Positions 16,102 through 23,679 of a DNA stretch of 32,222 nt are shown piece by piece. The stretch covers positions 1-32,222 of the forward strand of contig JAJZQZ010000011.1 of assembly GCA_021802965.1 (NCBI GenBank). Direction: 5' to 3'. Position 1 is the stretch's first letter. The number at the start of each line of letters is the position of its first letter. Source of the DNA: Actinomycetes bacterium. Its GTDB lineage: Bacteria; Actinomycetota; Thermoleophilia; RBG-16-64-13. The notes under the pieces were generated by a model. That model was given only the letters and a program-made list of their open reading frames with translations, made no database searches and was not told the origin of the DNA. The position numbers and the translations under genes were made by a program.

Positions 16102-16776
16102 CTAAGCCGTCCGATCTTCCCTGTCCTCGACGTACGCTCCCGCGACCGATGCGCCGGTCTGGTCGGCCAGCCGTACGAAGAAGTCCCGGGCGAACGCGTA
16201 GTCGTCAGCGGCAAGCCGACGGGACTGCGGCAGAGACAGGAGCGCCAGTCGACGGTCCAACTGGCCGAGGATGAAGTCGATGCCGACGCGCCCGTACCAG
16301 GAGCGTATCGCCCGGGTCACCCCCACGACGCCGAACGTGTCCAACTTGTCGGCGTCGAAGAGGATCCGCGACTCCAGCGTGGTCCGGTCGACGTCGTCGA
16401 ACGAAAGGTCGTGCCTGGCTATCGCGAACAGGGTCGGGGCGCGCTTCTCGGCCGGAAAGCCGAGACGCTCGAGGATAGGGACGGCCAGTTCGGCACTGAG
16501 CGCGCCGTGGTCCTCGTCCCGGACGTGGTGCCTACCAAGGTCATGCAGGAAGGTGGCGGCCGCCAACACCTCGAGATCGGCCCCCAGCTCCTCCCCGAGT
16601 GCCAGCACTCGGCTCCAGACACGGTCGATGTGATCCTCGCCATGGGATTCCGAAGGCACGGGCGCTCGGCCCATCTCCGTGAGCATGGCCTCGCGAAGGA
16701 GCGGAAGCCAGCGGCGCCAGGCCGCATCTGTAGCTCCGACGTCGGCGGGTTCGTCCACCGTATCCCTTCCCATCAT
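16102..16776 (-). CDS. HD-domain metal-dependent phosphohydrolase
   Basis: A 224-residue soluble HD-superfamily protein. The motif residues are His45 in SHGEDHIDRVW, His78-Asp79 in FLHDLGRHH, an IARHDLSF segment and a later Asp in LFDADKLDTFG. This is the H...HD...D pattern of the small YpgQ/YedJ-like branch, whose members hydrolyse nucleotides or are uncharacterised. The ATG start at 16776 overlaps the TGA of the upstream small membrane protein (ATGA), so the two are translationally coupled. A second ATG at 16773 is equally in frame. A hairpin follows the stop. Longer minus-strand frames that reach back through the tRNA relic are not part of the gene. Confidence 0.88.
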   Translation of the reverse strand: MMGRDTVDEPADVGATDAAWRRWLPLLREAMLTEMGRAPVPSESHGEDHIDRVWSRVLALGEELGADLEVLAAATFLHDLGRHHVRDEDHGALSAELAVPILERLGFPAEKRAPTLFAIARHDLSFDDVDRTTLESRILFDADKLDTFGVVGVTRAIRSWYGRVGIDFILGQLDRRLALLSLPQSRRLAADDYAFARDFFVRLADQTGASVAGAYVEDREDRTA

Positions 16777-16943
16777 CGCCGGGATCTGCTTCCCCACGCG
16801 AGATTGGCCCCCAGGAACACGAGGAATGCCACCACCTCGAGGACGATGATCAAGGTGGTCGAGAGGTGGAGCAACTTGGCCGCGACCAGGTAGAGCAGCA
16901 CAAGCCCGATCAACAAACTCACCACGTTGACCCCGCCTATCAT
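16773..16943 (-). CDS. Small two-helix membrane protein (56 aa)
   Basis: The peptide begins MIGGVNVVSLLIGLVLLYLV and has two hydrophobic helices (about residues 5-22 and 28-48) joined by a short loop, ending in a basic GSRSRR tail. This is the look of a small inner-membrane protein. ATG at 16943 is supported by GGGAGGG about 5 nt upstream. Its stop overlaps the start of the HD hydrolase gene by 4 nt, so it leads a two-gene operon. I know no function for the family. Coupling to an HD hydrolase suggests a shared role, possibly as membrane anchor or partner, which is inference only. Confidence 0.72.
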   Translation of the reverse strand: MIGGVNVVSLLIGLVLLYLVAAKLLHLSTTLIIVLEVVAFLVFLGANLAWGSRSRR

Positions 16944-17091
16944 ATTGCCCTCCCAGGTTGGGCTCGTCGGAGCGGATGACACAGGGGGGCCCTTGGGCCC
17001 TGCTCAGTATGGCAGTGACGGTGACCACACGCAACCGACCCTCCTGCGCATCGGCAAGGGGTGAAATAGGGTCTTCGCGGAGGTCCCAGGG

Positions 17092-17128
17092 AAAAAGAAG
17101 AAGGCTCGCATATGCAGGCCTCTTCTTA
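17092..17128 (-). terminator. Rho-independent terminator after the tRNA relic
   Basis: On the minus strand the sequence AAGAAGAGGC, an 11-12 base loop and GCCTTCTTCTT form a strong stem followed by a TTTTT run. It begins 3-4 bases after the 3' end of the tRNA-like fragment, as expected for the native terminator of that tRNA gene. Its survival suggests that the sequence on the low-coordinate side is the original chromosomal flank. Confidence 0.8.
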
Positions 17129-17130
17129 TA

Positions 17131-17184
17131 GTAGCGGGCAGGATTTGAACCTGCGACCCTCGGGTTATTAGCCCGTCCGCTCTC
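17131..17184 (-). pseudogene. 3' half of an initiator-tRNA(fMet)-like gene, probable attachment-site remnant
   Basis: Minus-strand sequence from the anticodon arm to the acceptor stem is tRNA-like. It has CGGGCTAATAACCCGA (arm and 7-base loop), a GGGTC-type variable loop, the T-arm GCAGGTTCAAATCCTGC and the acceptor 3' strand CCGCTAC without CCA. From memory, bacterial initiator tRNA has CGGGCTCATAACCCGA, then GGTCGCAGGTTCAAATCC. Here CAT has become AAT and the acceptor is slightly shortened. No D-arm or 5' acceptor strand (which would need GTAGCGG) is found next to it. So this is not a working tRNA. A 3' half with its own terminator is what remains at the far end of an element integrated into a tRNA gene. 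Confidence 0.72.
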
Positions 17185-17289
17185 AGCACAAGGGAAGTCG
17201 ATCCCGGTCAACGAGGACCAAGAAAGGCACCACCCGGCAGGTATCCCAGGCAAACGCGGTCCAACGGTATCCAAGGGCGGACAACCCGG

Positions 17290-17309
17290 GCGTTGGCAAA
17301 GCGTTGGCA
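17290..17309. repeat. Short direct repeat beside the tRNA relic, in a gene-free stretch (17185-17459)
   Basis: GCGTTGGCA occurs at 17290-17298 and again at 17301-17309, separated by AA. It lies in a 275-base stretch between the tRNA relic and the acetoacetate-CoA ligase gene where I see no gene. Closely spaced short repeats next to an attachment site can be arm-type integrase sites, but this is only suggestive. Confidence 0.3.
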
Positions 17310-17459
17310 TGCGCTGGGCGAGGCAAAACCTGGAAGACCCTCTAGCAGATAGGGCATAATGGGGCACCTCGGGTCACACGGACTCATTCCCAGCTGGGTA
17401 AGTGGGTGCACGCACCACTGCGGGGGTTGACCGTGGCGCTCGTCGGCAGGGAAGTCTAT

Positions 17460-19478
17460 CTATCCATCTACACCCGGGTCGCAGCTCGAACCGATCAACC
17501 TACCCACTAGTGCCTCGTAGATATCCAAAGAGGCCGGATTGGCCAGCGAATCCCGGTTGGTCACCGGCCTTCCGTGAAAAATGTTCGTGACCGCCGTCTC
17601 CACCTTCTTGCCGTTCAGCGTATAAGGTATGTCAGCCACGGCGATGATCTTCGCTGGTACGTGGCGCGGGGAGGCGTTCTCGCGCAGCGTCTTCGCGATC
17701 TTCATCTGGAGCTCGTCGGTGAGTTCGTTGCCGTTGGCCAGCTTCACGAAGAGCAGCACTCGCTGGTCGCCCTGCCAGTCCTGCCCGATGGCGAGCGAGT
17801 CGGCGATCTCGGTCAACCGCTCAACCTGGTTGTAGATCTCGGCCGTGCCGATGCGCACGCCGCTGGGCTTGAGCACGGCGTCGGAGCGACCGTAGAAGGT
17901 CACCCCACCCGTGTCACCGTGGATGAGCACGTAGTCCCCGTGGCGCCAAACACCCGGGTACACGTCAAAGTAGGCGTCGTGATAGTGCTTGCCGTCGGGG
18001 TCGTTCCAGAAGCAGAGCGGCATTGGCGGCGCCGGGGCGAGACAGACGAGCTCCCCCACCTCGTCGCGCACCGGCTGGCCCGCCTCGTCGAAGCACTCCA
18101 CCTTCATCCCCAAGCCTCGGGCCTGGAGTTCGCCTGGGTAGACGGGCAACGTGGGCGTGCCGATGGCGAAACAGCCGTTGATGTCTGTGCCGCCCGAGAT
18201 GGAGTTGAAGTGCACGCCTGACTTGATCGACTCATAGACGTAGGCGAAGCCCTCGGGCGAGAGGGCCGAGCCCGTCTGCAGGATCTCGCGAAGCGCAGAG
18301 AGATCATAGTCGCGGGCAGGTTGCATGCCCTGGGCCTTCAGCAGGTTAATGTAAGTCGCACTGGTGCCGAAGACGGTGACTTTCTCGTCCGCAATGAACT
18401 GCCACAGGGCGCCCAGGTCGGGATAGCCCGGGTTGCCGTCGAACAGGACAACGGTGGCGCCGGCGCCCAGGCCCGAGATAAGCCAATTCCACATCATCCA
18501 GCTGGCGGTAGTGATGTAAAAGAGGATGTCGTCACGGGTGACGTCGGCGTGAAGCACGAGTTCTTTCAGTTGGTTCAGCATCAGGCCGCCCCCTGACTGC
18601 ACGAGGCACTTGGGCTTGCCCGTGGTCCCCGAGCTGAACATGACAACCGCGGGGTGGTCGAAAGGCAGCTGGGCGAAATCGAGGACGGCATCGTCGTGCT
18701 CGCCCAGGAAGTCGTCCCAGCGAAGCGTCGTGGGCGCCGGGAGGCCGGCCGCAGCCCGGGCGGCGGCTGGCGCGGTGAGGTCGACGTTGTTGCCGGCATA
18801 AGAGGCGACCACCACAGTTGCTACCGAGGAGATCCCTGCCACCACTTGGGTCGCGTTCGCGAAGGCGTCGAAGGTCTTGTCCTTGTACAGGTAGCCGTCG
18901 GCGCAGAGGAGCACCTTGGGCTCCACCTGGCCCAGGCGGTCGACGGCCGCTTGGGGACCGATGTCGGTGGCGCACGAGGTCCAGACGCCGCCAATGGCCA
19001 CCGTGGCAAGCATGCCCACGGCCGTCTCGGGCAGGTTGGGGAGGTAGCCGGCGACGACGTCGCCGGATTGGACGCCTGCAGCTCGGAGCGCCCGGGCGAG
19101 GCGGGCGACGGTCTGGTTCAGCTCTCGATAGGTGATCCGATTCGCGGGGCGCGTCTCGCCCTTGAAGAGGAACGCAGTCCGGTCGTCGTCGTAGCGGAGG
19201 AGGTTCTGGGCGAAATTGAGGCGCGCGCCCGGGAACCAACGCGCGCCCGGGAAGCGGCCGAGGTCATCGACCACCGTCTCGTACGTCACCGAGTGCTTGA
19301 CCTGGAGGAAGTCCCACATCGCCGCCCAGAAGGCAGGGATGTCGTCGACCGACCACTGGTATAAGTCGTCGTAGGAGAGGAAAGAGCGGCCGAGTCGCTC
19401 ACCGGCGAAGGTAGCGAAGCGAGTGATGTTCGCCTGGGCGACGCGCTTCGTGGTAGGGGTGTAAAGCGGCTCGGCCAC
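17460..19478 (-). CDS. Acetoacetate-CoA ligase (acetoacetyl-CoA synthetase)
   Basis: A 672-residue ANL-superfamily enzyme of the long acetyl/acetoacetyl-CoA synthetase branch. It has the phosphate loop MFSSGTTGKPKCLVQS, YITTASWMMWNWLISGL (typical of acetoacetyl-CoA synthetases), NSISGGTDINGCFA, WRHGDYVLIHGDTGGVTFYG, SDAVLKPSGVRIGTAEIYN and the C-terminal catalytic lysine in YTLNGKKVETAV. The N-terminal part with YQWSVDDIPAFWAAMWDF and GARWFPGARLNFAQNLL is characteristic of acetoacetate-CoA ligase. It activates acetoacetate with ATP and CoA for ketone-body or polyhydroxybutyrate use. The GTG start at 19478 follows AGGAGG by about 6 nt. It is first on the island side of the tRNA relic and separated from fixA by over 400 bases, so it probably has its own promoter. 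Confidence 0.93.
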   Translation of the reverse strand: MAEPLYTPTTKRVAQANITRFATFAGERLGRSFLSYDDLYQWSVDDIPAFWAAMWDFLQVKHSVTYETVVDDLGRFPGARWFPGARLNFAQNLLRYDDDRTAFLFKGETRPANRITYRELNQTVARLARALRAAGVQSGDVVAGYLPNLPETAVGMLATVAIGGVWTSCATDIGPQAAVDRLGQVEPKVLLCADGYLYKDKTFDAFANATQVVAGISSVATVVVASYAGNNVDLTAPAAARAAAGLPAPTTLRWDDFLGEHDDAVLDFAQLPFDHPAVVMFSSGTTGKPKCLVQSGGGLMLNQLKELVLHADVTRDDILFYITTASWMMWNWLISGLGAGATVVLFDGNPGYPDLGALWQFIADEKVTVFGTSATYINLLKAQGMQPARDYDLSALREILQTGSALSPEGFAYVYESIKSGVHFNSISGGTDINGCFAIGTPTLPVYPGELQARGLGMKVECFDEAGQPVRDEVGELVCLAPAPPMPLCFWNDPDGKHYHDAYFDVYPGVWRHGDYVLIHGDTGGVTFYGRSDAVLKPSGVRIGTAEIYNQVERLTEIADSLAIGQDWQGDQRVLLFVKLANGNELTDELQMKIAKTLRENASPRHVPAKIIAVADIPYTLNGKKVETAVTNIFHGRPVTNRDSLANPASLDIYEALVGRLIGSSCDPGVDG

Positions 19479-19608
19479 GGCTGTCCTCCTATTGTGAGGC
19501 TCGAGGGTCCATGCTCAGTCCCACCTGCGCATCGGGACCGAGCCTGTCTGCAATTCCTGATAGAGATCGTCTTCCAGAACTAGGTCCATGCGGCTGGCGC
19601 GTTGGCAC

Positions 19609-19628
19609 CTGACTCCCCCAAGAGTCAG
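19609..19628. promoter_or_regulatory. Inverted repeat upstream of acetoacetate-CoA ligase
   Basis: CTGACTC (19609-19615) and GAGTCAG (19622-19628) form a perfect 7-bp inverted repeat with a 6-base spacer, about 130 bases upstream of the ligase start. The intergenic stretch 19479-19906 contains no convincing gene. It could be an operator, or a terminator for the upstream fix operon. Confidence 0.35.
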
Positions 19629-19691
19629 CGACTCCCGACGGCGGGAAAATGGGGTGGGGCGCAAAGACCTGCCACATCCCGAGACGGGGGG

Positions 19692-19713
19692 TTTGTCTTC
19701 CGAGGAGGACAAA
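19692..19713. promoter_or_regulatory. 22-bp near-perfect palindrome between fixA and acetoacetate-CoA ligase
   Basis: TTTGTCTTCC (19692-19701) and GGAGGACAAA (19704-19713) are reverse complements apart from one G:T position, with a 2-base centre. The tight spacing favours a dimeric-regulator operator over an RNA hairpin. It is about 215 bases upstream of the ligase start and 195 bases past the fixA stop. Confidence 0.35.
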
Positions 19714-19906
19714 GAATACTGAGGCATCGACTGCCGGTCGACGCCACAGCGGGATGAGAGAGCGAAAGTGACGTCTTGCCTTGTAGCAGGCGTGCGGCGC
19801 AAGCGTCTGATTGCAGCCGCCGCCGGAGGAACTTCCCTCACTGCTCGGTACCGCGGGCTCAGCGGCTCCGCGCGCACGCGTTCATGTCGCTGGCAACAGA
19901 GCGGTG

Positions 19907-20947
19907 TCATGGCATCGACTCGGCGTCGGTCAGGGGCGGGGCGGTCTCCGCGGCCGGCCCGGACATGAGCGCGGGCTCCGGTCGCGGGGCCAGCTTCGAC
20001 GCCGCCGCGTGGAGATGGTCCAGCCACCCCTCGTCGCGCAAGGTGGCGAAGACTTCCCATGCCACAGTCCTCTCGCTCGGACGCACGACCCGGCCCTCCC
20101 GCCGGTGCACCGCTCCGTTGACCAAGCCCTGGATACGCTCGAACGCGCTCAGCTCTGAATCGGGAGCCGCCAGTGGTCGCATTCGGGGTCGCGGTGTGCG
20201 CAGGCGGCCGTGGCGCAGGGGATAGTCGGCGGACATGACGTCGAGCGCGGGGACACCCAGTGTGGCGAGGTCCCAGACGATGATCTCAGCCTGCTGCGCA
20301 GCGAGTAGCGCCGACAAGGGAGCCTCGAACTCGGCGACCTCACCGGGGAGGACCGTCACCACTGCGGGCAATTCGGCCTCAACGAGCTCAACATAGCCAG
20401 CGGCAAGCCTTCGGACAAGATAAAGGTTCTGCGAGTGGATCGCAGCGCCAAGGTCGGCCAGACCGCGCACCTGGGTGACGCACGCATACCCGAGTCGTCG
20501 CGCCACGAGCACCCCTAGCTGCCCGCTGGCGTAGGCCGAGCCGAAGGCGCCGGTCAGAACCAGGTTGCATGCGAGCGTGGCAGCAGCGGCTGCCACGACC
20601 ACGGCCAAACCGGGTGCCCTGGCCTCAGCGAGTGCGCCGTCCCACACCCGCACGGCTCGATCGGCCCCGCGCGCGAGGCCGTCGCGCAGCCAGGGTTCGG
20701 CCTCGGCTAGGCCCAAGTGTAGCAGCACCACTTCGGCGGGCGAAGGGGCCGTGTCCGACTTTTCGGCTTCGGACAACAGCCCGGCCTTCAGCCGGAGCGC
20801 GACGTCAAGCGCTGCGCAGTCGGCTGGATCGAGTTGGGTGACGTCCCACTCGGGGCGCAGGCGGTCGGTACGTAGATCGCGCTCTGGAGAAACGCGTAGG
20901 TCGGGGGAGATCTGTTGCAGGACGAGGATACGCACGCCCAGTGTCAC
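19907..20947 (-). CDS. fixA: Electron transfer flavoprotein beta-type subunit (FixA-like) with C-terminal extension
   Basis: A 346-residue ETF-beta-family protein. The N-terminal part (VRILVLQQISPDLRVSPERD; LDPADCAALDVALRL) and the central LVLTGAFGSAYASGQLGVLVARRLG match the family's nucleotide-binding fold, and ELPAVVTVLPGEVAEFEAP matches its late conserved strand. Usual ETF-beta subunits are about 250-265 residues; here about 80 further C-terminal residues are rich in Arg, Ala and Pro. With FixB it should form the ETF dimer that carries electrons to FixCX. The GTG start at 20947 overlaps the FixX stop (GTGA). It is the last gene of the operon, unlike the usual fixABCX order. The extension has no recognised domain. 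The assignment as ETF-beta is firm, its detailed role is not. Confidence 0.85.
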   Translation of the reverse strand: MTLGVRILVLQQISPDLRVSPERDLRTDRLRPEWDVTQLDPADCAALDVALRLKAGLLSEAEKSDTAPSPAEVVLLHLGLAEAEPWLRDGLARGADRAVRVWDGALAEARAPGLAVVVAAAAATLACNLVLTGAFGSAYASGQLGVLVARRLGYACVTQVRGLADLGAAIHSQNLYLVRRLAAGYVELVEAELPAVVTVLPGEVAEFEAPLSALLAAQQAEIIVWDLATLGVPALDVMSADYPLRHGRLRTPRPRMRPLAAPDSELSAFERIQGLVNGAVHRREGRVVRPSERTVAWEVFATLRDEGWLDHLHAAASKLAPRPEPALMSGPAAETAPPLTDAESMP

Positions 20948-21219
20948 GTCCCCCGGAAGCGGACGCCGAAACCACCTCGTGGGTAGTGCCAGTCCAGCGC
21001 GCCCTGGTCGCAGAGGACGAGGCAGGTGCCGCACTCCAGGCAGGCCTCGTAGGCAAACTCCACTCGCTCGCGCTCCTCACTCCAGGTATAGCAGCGCGCC
21101 GGGCAGGCGAAGGTGCAGGCGCGCACCGAGCACCCCGCGCAACGCTCGTGGACGACGCGGATGTGCGCTTCGGTGTTCACCCGGTAACTGGTGACGTCGA
21201 AGATGCCTTCGATGTTCAC
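20944..21219 (-). CDS. fixX: FixX-type ferredoxin-like protein
   Basis: A 91-residue iron-sulfur protein. It has a cysteine-rich start (CAGCSVRACTFACPARCYTW) and the FixX signature ACLECGTCLVLCDQGALDWH followed by YPRGGFGVRFRG. The second cluster motif CxxCxxCxxxC is that of the FixX/ETF-QO ferredoxin domain. In FixABCX complexes FixX partners FixC, giving the iron-sulfur domain that is fused in mitochondrial ETF-quinone oxidoreductase. The start is the GTG at 21219, overlapping the FixC stop by 4 nt; its own stop overlaps the FixA start by 4 nt. Confidence 0.95.
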   Translation of the reverse strand: MNIEGIFDVTSYRVNTEAHIRVVHERCAGCSVRACTFACPARCYTWSEERERVEFAYEACLECGTCLVLCDQGALDWHYPRGGFGVRFRGT

Positions 21220-22550
21220 AGGTACGACCGCCCCGCCTCGACCAGGTCGACGACCAGCTCGCGCAGAGCCACTCGGCCCCCCATGGCCGTCCTCCCCAGT
21301 CGGCCCAGCCGTCGCTTGGGCTCACAGTCGGACCGGTACAAGCCATCCATCAGCGCGCCCACCATCTTGGGGTACGCCGAGAAGATGCGGTCGCGGTGCA
21401 GTAGGTGCACCGCTCGGTCGTACGTCTTCATGTCTCGCAGCACGAAACTCTCGCGCAGGCGCTCGTCGTACGCCGCCAGGCGCGCGGCCGAGACATCGCC
21501 GGCGGCGACTGCTTCGACAGCCACCTCGCCCGCCAGCTTGCCCGAGGTCATGGCCAGGTTCATGCCCTCCTGTGCGAGGCCGTTCGTGTAGCACAGCGCG
21601 GCGGCATCCCCCGCAACCAGCACCCCTGCGCCTGACAAGCGCGGGACCATCTTGAGCCCTCCCTCGGGCAGCAGATGGGCCGAGTACTCCACCAAACGGC
21701 CACCCCTAATCAGCGTCGCGACGTACGGCGAAGCAACGAACCTTTCCAACAGCTGGTAGGGAGCGAGGCACCGGATCTTGAGGGAGTCCAGGTGCAGAAC
21801 GACGCCAACGGCCAGGGTCTCGGTCTGCGTGTATACAAAGCCGCCACCACGGACGCCCTCGGTGCAACCGAGGAACTCCTGTGTCGCTCCCTGCTGACCG
21901 ACCAGGCCGAACCGTTCGGCAATTTGCTCCTCGGGCAGACGATAGAGTGCCCTCACTCCCAGGGCGAGTTGGTCGGGTCGGAAGCCCTGGTGGAGGCCGG
22001 CATCCTTGCCCAGCAGCGACAGGGTGCCATCGCAGAGCACTACGACCGGCGCCTCTAGTACGCCGTCCGGTCGGGCGACGCGGACACCGGAAACCCGCCC
22101 GTTCTGCAGGACCAGGCCCTCGACGAGACACCCGGTGAGTAAGGTCACCCCCGCATCGCGCGCCCGCTCAGCGTACCAGCGGTCGAAGCGCGGCCGGAAC
22201 AGGGTCAGGCCGGTACCGACCAGGGCGTCCGACGACACTCGTGCTGCGGCAGGCGCGGAGTCGGCTGCCGATCCATCGCCGTGGTATGCGACCGTTGTGG
22301 CTGAATGTTCGCCCACGACGGTCAGCACCCGTTTGACGACCTGGCGCTCCCAGGGAGCGTCCTGCCAGAAACCTGGCAGCAGCTCCTCGGGAGCCGCACA
22401 GGCGACCACCATCCCGCCGAACATGTTCTTGCCCCCCGGCGTCTCGGCCCGCTCGAGCAGCACGACCCGGGCACCCGCCAGTGCTAGGGTCAACGCGGCG
22501 GTGGTCCCTGCCGGGCCCGCGCCCACGACGATGGCGTCGACCTTATGCAC
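21216..22550 (-). CDS. fixC: FixC-type ETF-quinone oxidoreductase flavoprotein
   Basis: A 444-residue FAD protein. It has the N-terminal dinucleotide-binding motif VDAIVVGAGPAGTTAALTLA, GGKNMFGGMV, a distal FAD motif VLVAGDAAALCYTNGLAQEG and MNLAMTSGKLAG. These match FixC/ETF-quinone oxidoreductase. It should take electrons from the FixAB flavoprotein and, with FixX, pass them to the quinone pool at the membrane. I chose GTG22550 because GGAGG lies 5 nt upstream; a start at 22574 would add eight non-conserved residues. It overlaps the end of fixB by 8 bases. A C-terminal stretch with repeated basic residues (EPKRRLGRLGRTAMGGR) may help membrane binding, as in the family. Confidence 0.94.
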   Translation of the reverse strand: MHKVDAIVVGAGPAGTTAALTLALAGARVVLLERAETPGGKNMFGGMVVACAAPEELLPGFWQDAPWERQVVKRVLTVVGEHSATTVAYHGDGSAADSAPAAARVSSDALVGTGLTLFRPRFDRWYAERARDAGVTLLTGCLVEGLVLQNGRVSGVRVARPDGVLEAPVVVLCDGTLSLLGKDAGLHQGFRPDQLALGVRALYRLPEEQIAERFGLVGQQGATQEFLGCTEGVRGGGFVYTQTETLAVGVVLHLDSLKIRCLAPYQLLERFVASPYVATLIRGGRLVEYSAHLLPEGGLKMVPRLSGAGVLVAGDAAALCYTNGLAQEGMNLAMTSGKLAGEVAVEAVAAGDVSAARLAAYDERLRESFVLRDMKTYDRAVHLLHRDRIFSAYPKMVGALMDGLYRSDCEPKRRLGRLGRTAMGGRVALRELVVDLVEAGRSYL

Positions 22551-23679
22551 TGGCCCCTCCGTCGACCGCCCCAACCCTTCTCGCGATACCTAGGTCGGCG
22601 CTGTCAACAGCCGCTACGCTGTCGCGCCACTCTTTGATCAATGCGACGAGTTCGGGCAGCACCTCGCGCAGGTCGCCGACGAACGCGGTGTCGCTCAACG
22701 CGAGAATCGGCGCCACCGGGTCACGGTTCACTGTCAGGATTCGCTCCGCACCCTGTACCCCCGCCATATGGTGCGGCGACCCGGAGATTCCGAGCGCCAG
22801 GTAGAGGTCGGGCGCGACGGTCTTGCCGGTCTGCCCGACGAGACGCTCCTTGGGTAGCCGCCGGTCGTCCGTAACCGGACGACTCGCGCCCACGGAACCC
22901 TCCAACAGCTCCGCCAACTCGACCACCAGCGCCAAAGCGCCATCTCCCGGGCCGTCAACAGCTCCGGCGCCGGCAGCGACGATCCGGCGCGCATGCACCA
23001 AGTCGACTGTACGATAGTCGGGAGGTACGAAGCCCAGATGACGGACACGACACCCGTCCCCTCTCCGCGCTGTCTGACCAGGCGATATGGTCACGAGGTC
23101 GAGTTTCGCCGAGCCGCCTAGGGTTGCCTGCAGCACGTCTGGGGAGATTGAGACCACCTGGATCCGCCCGGGTGCAAAGGTCGATTCTTGCTCCAAGTGC
23201 CCACCGAAGACCGGCTTCACCCAAGTGAACAATGGATCCCCGTCGGTCGCGCTGCGGTGGGGGACGGCATCGGTCGCCCCGAGCAGGGCACAGGTGTCCA
23301 GGCAAGCGGCCAGCAGGGACGCAAGTTCGCGCCCCAGGTCTGTGTCGGGGCAAAGAACGGTGAGGGCGCCCCGCTCGCGTGAGTGGGCCGCCAAGGCGTC
23401 GGCCAAGGCGGGTAGATCGACAGGCGATCCGTCGGCCGACCAGGTGACATGACCGACAACCGCCACTCGCGCATCGGGCGCCGGTTGCGCAGGCGGGATC
23501 ATTGCCGCCAGCCGAATGGCTTCGGAGGGCAGCCGCAGGTCGAGTCCCCCTTCGGTCGCTCGCGAGTCGGCGTGCGGGTCGGACTCCGCGGGGCGACGGT
23601 CGCGCACCGCGCCCGAGCCCGCCTCAGGCGGCCCCATGGCGGGCTCGATTACGACCAGAATGTCGACGCGGTGGGTCAC
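22543..23679 (-). CDS. fixB: Electron transfer flavoprotein alpha-type subunit (FixB-like)
   Basis: A 378-residue ETF-alpha-family protein. The C-terminal FAD domain is unmistakable: RLPKERLVGQTGKTVAPDLY, LALGISGSPHHMAGVQGAER and ILTVNRDPVAPILALSDTAF, then VGDLREVLPEL. The N-terminal half is variable, as usual, and slightly longer than in typical ETF-alpha (about 320 residues). A short insertion rich in Pro/Glu/Arg follows the first strand (ILVVIEP). It forms the ETF dimer with FixA and carries the FAD. The GTG start at 23679 overlaps the stop of the OYE gene (GTGA), coupling its translation to the oxidoreductase. That arrangement suggests the OYE enzyme is the direct electron donor. Confidence 0.93.
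   Translation of the reverse strand: MTHRVDILVVIEPAMGPPEAGSGAVRDRRPAESDPHADSRATEGGLDLRLPSEAIRLAAMIPPAQPAPDARVAVVGHVTWSADGSPVDLPALADALAAHSRERGALTVLCPDTDLGRELASLLAACLDTCALLGATDAVPHRSATDGDPLFTWVKPVFGGHLEQESTFAPGRIQVVSISPDVLQATLGGSAKLDLVTISPGQTARRGDGCRVRHLGFVPPDYRTVDLVHARRIVAAGAGAVDGPGDGALALVVELAELLEGSVGASRPVTDDRRLPKERLVGQTGKTVAPDLYLALGISGSPHHMAGVQGAERILTVNRDPVAPILALSDTAFVGDLREVLPELVALIKEWRDSVAAVDSADLGIARRVGAVDGGASA

Noticed and set aside
17131-17184. Functional tRNA gene with an AAT anticodon
   Set aside because: No D-arm or 5' acceptor strand is present, there is no CCA, and the closest match is initiator tRNA with a changed anticodon.
16777-17367. Minus-strand extension of the HD hydrolase frame through the tRNA relic
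   Set aside because: It runs through the coupled small membrane gene, the terminator and the tRNA fragment. The RVAGSNPAR-like stretch is merely translated tRNA T-arm.
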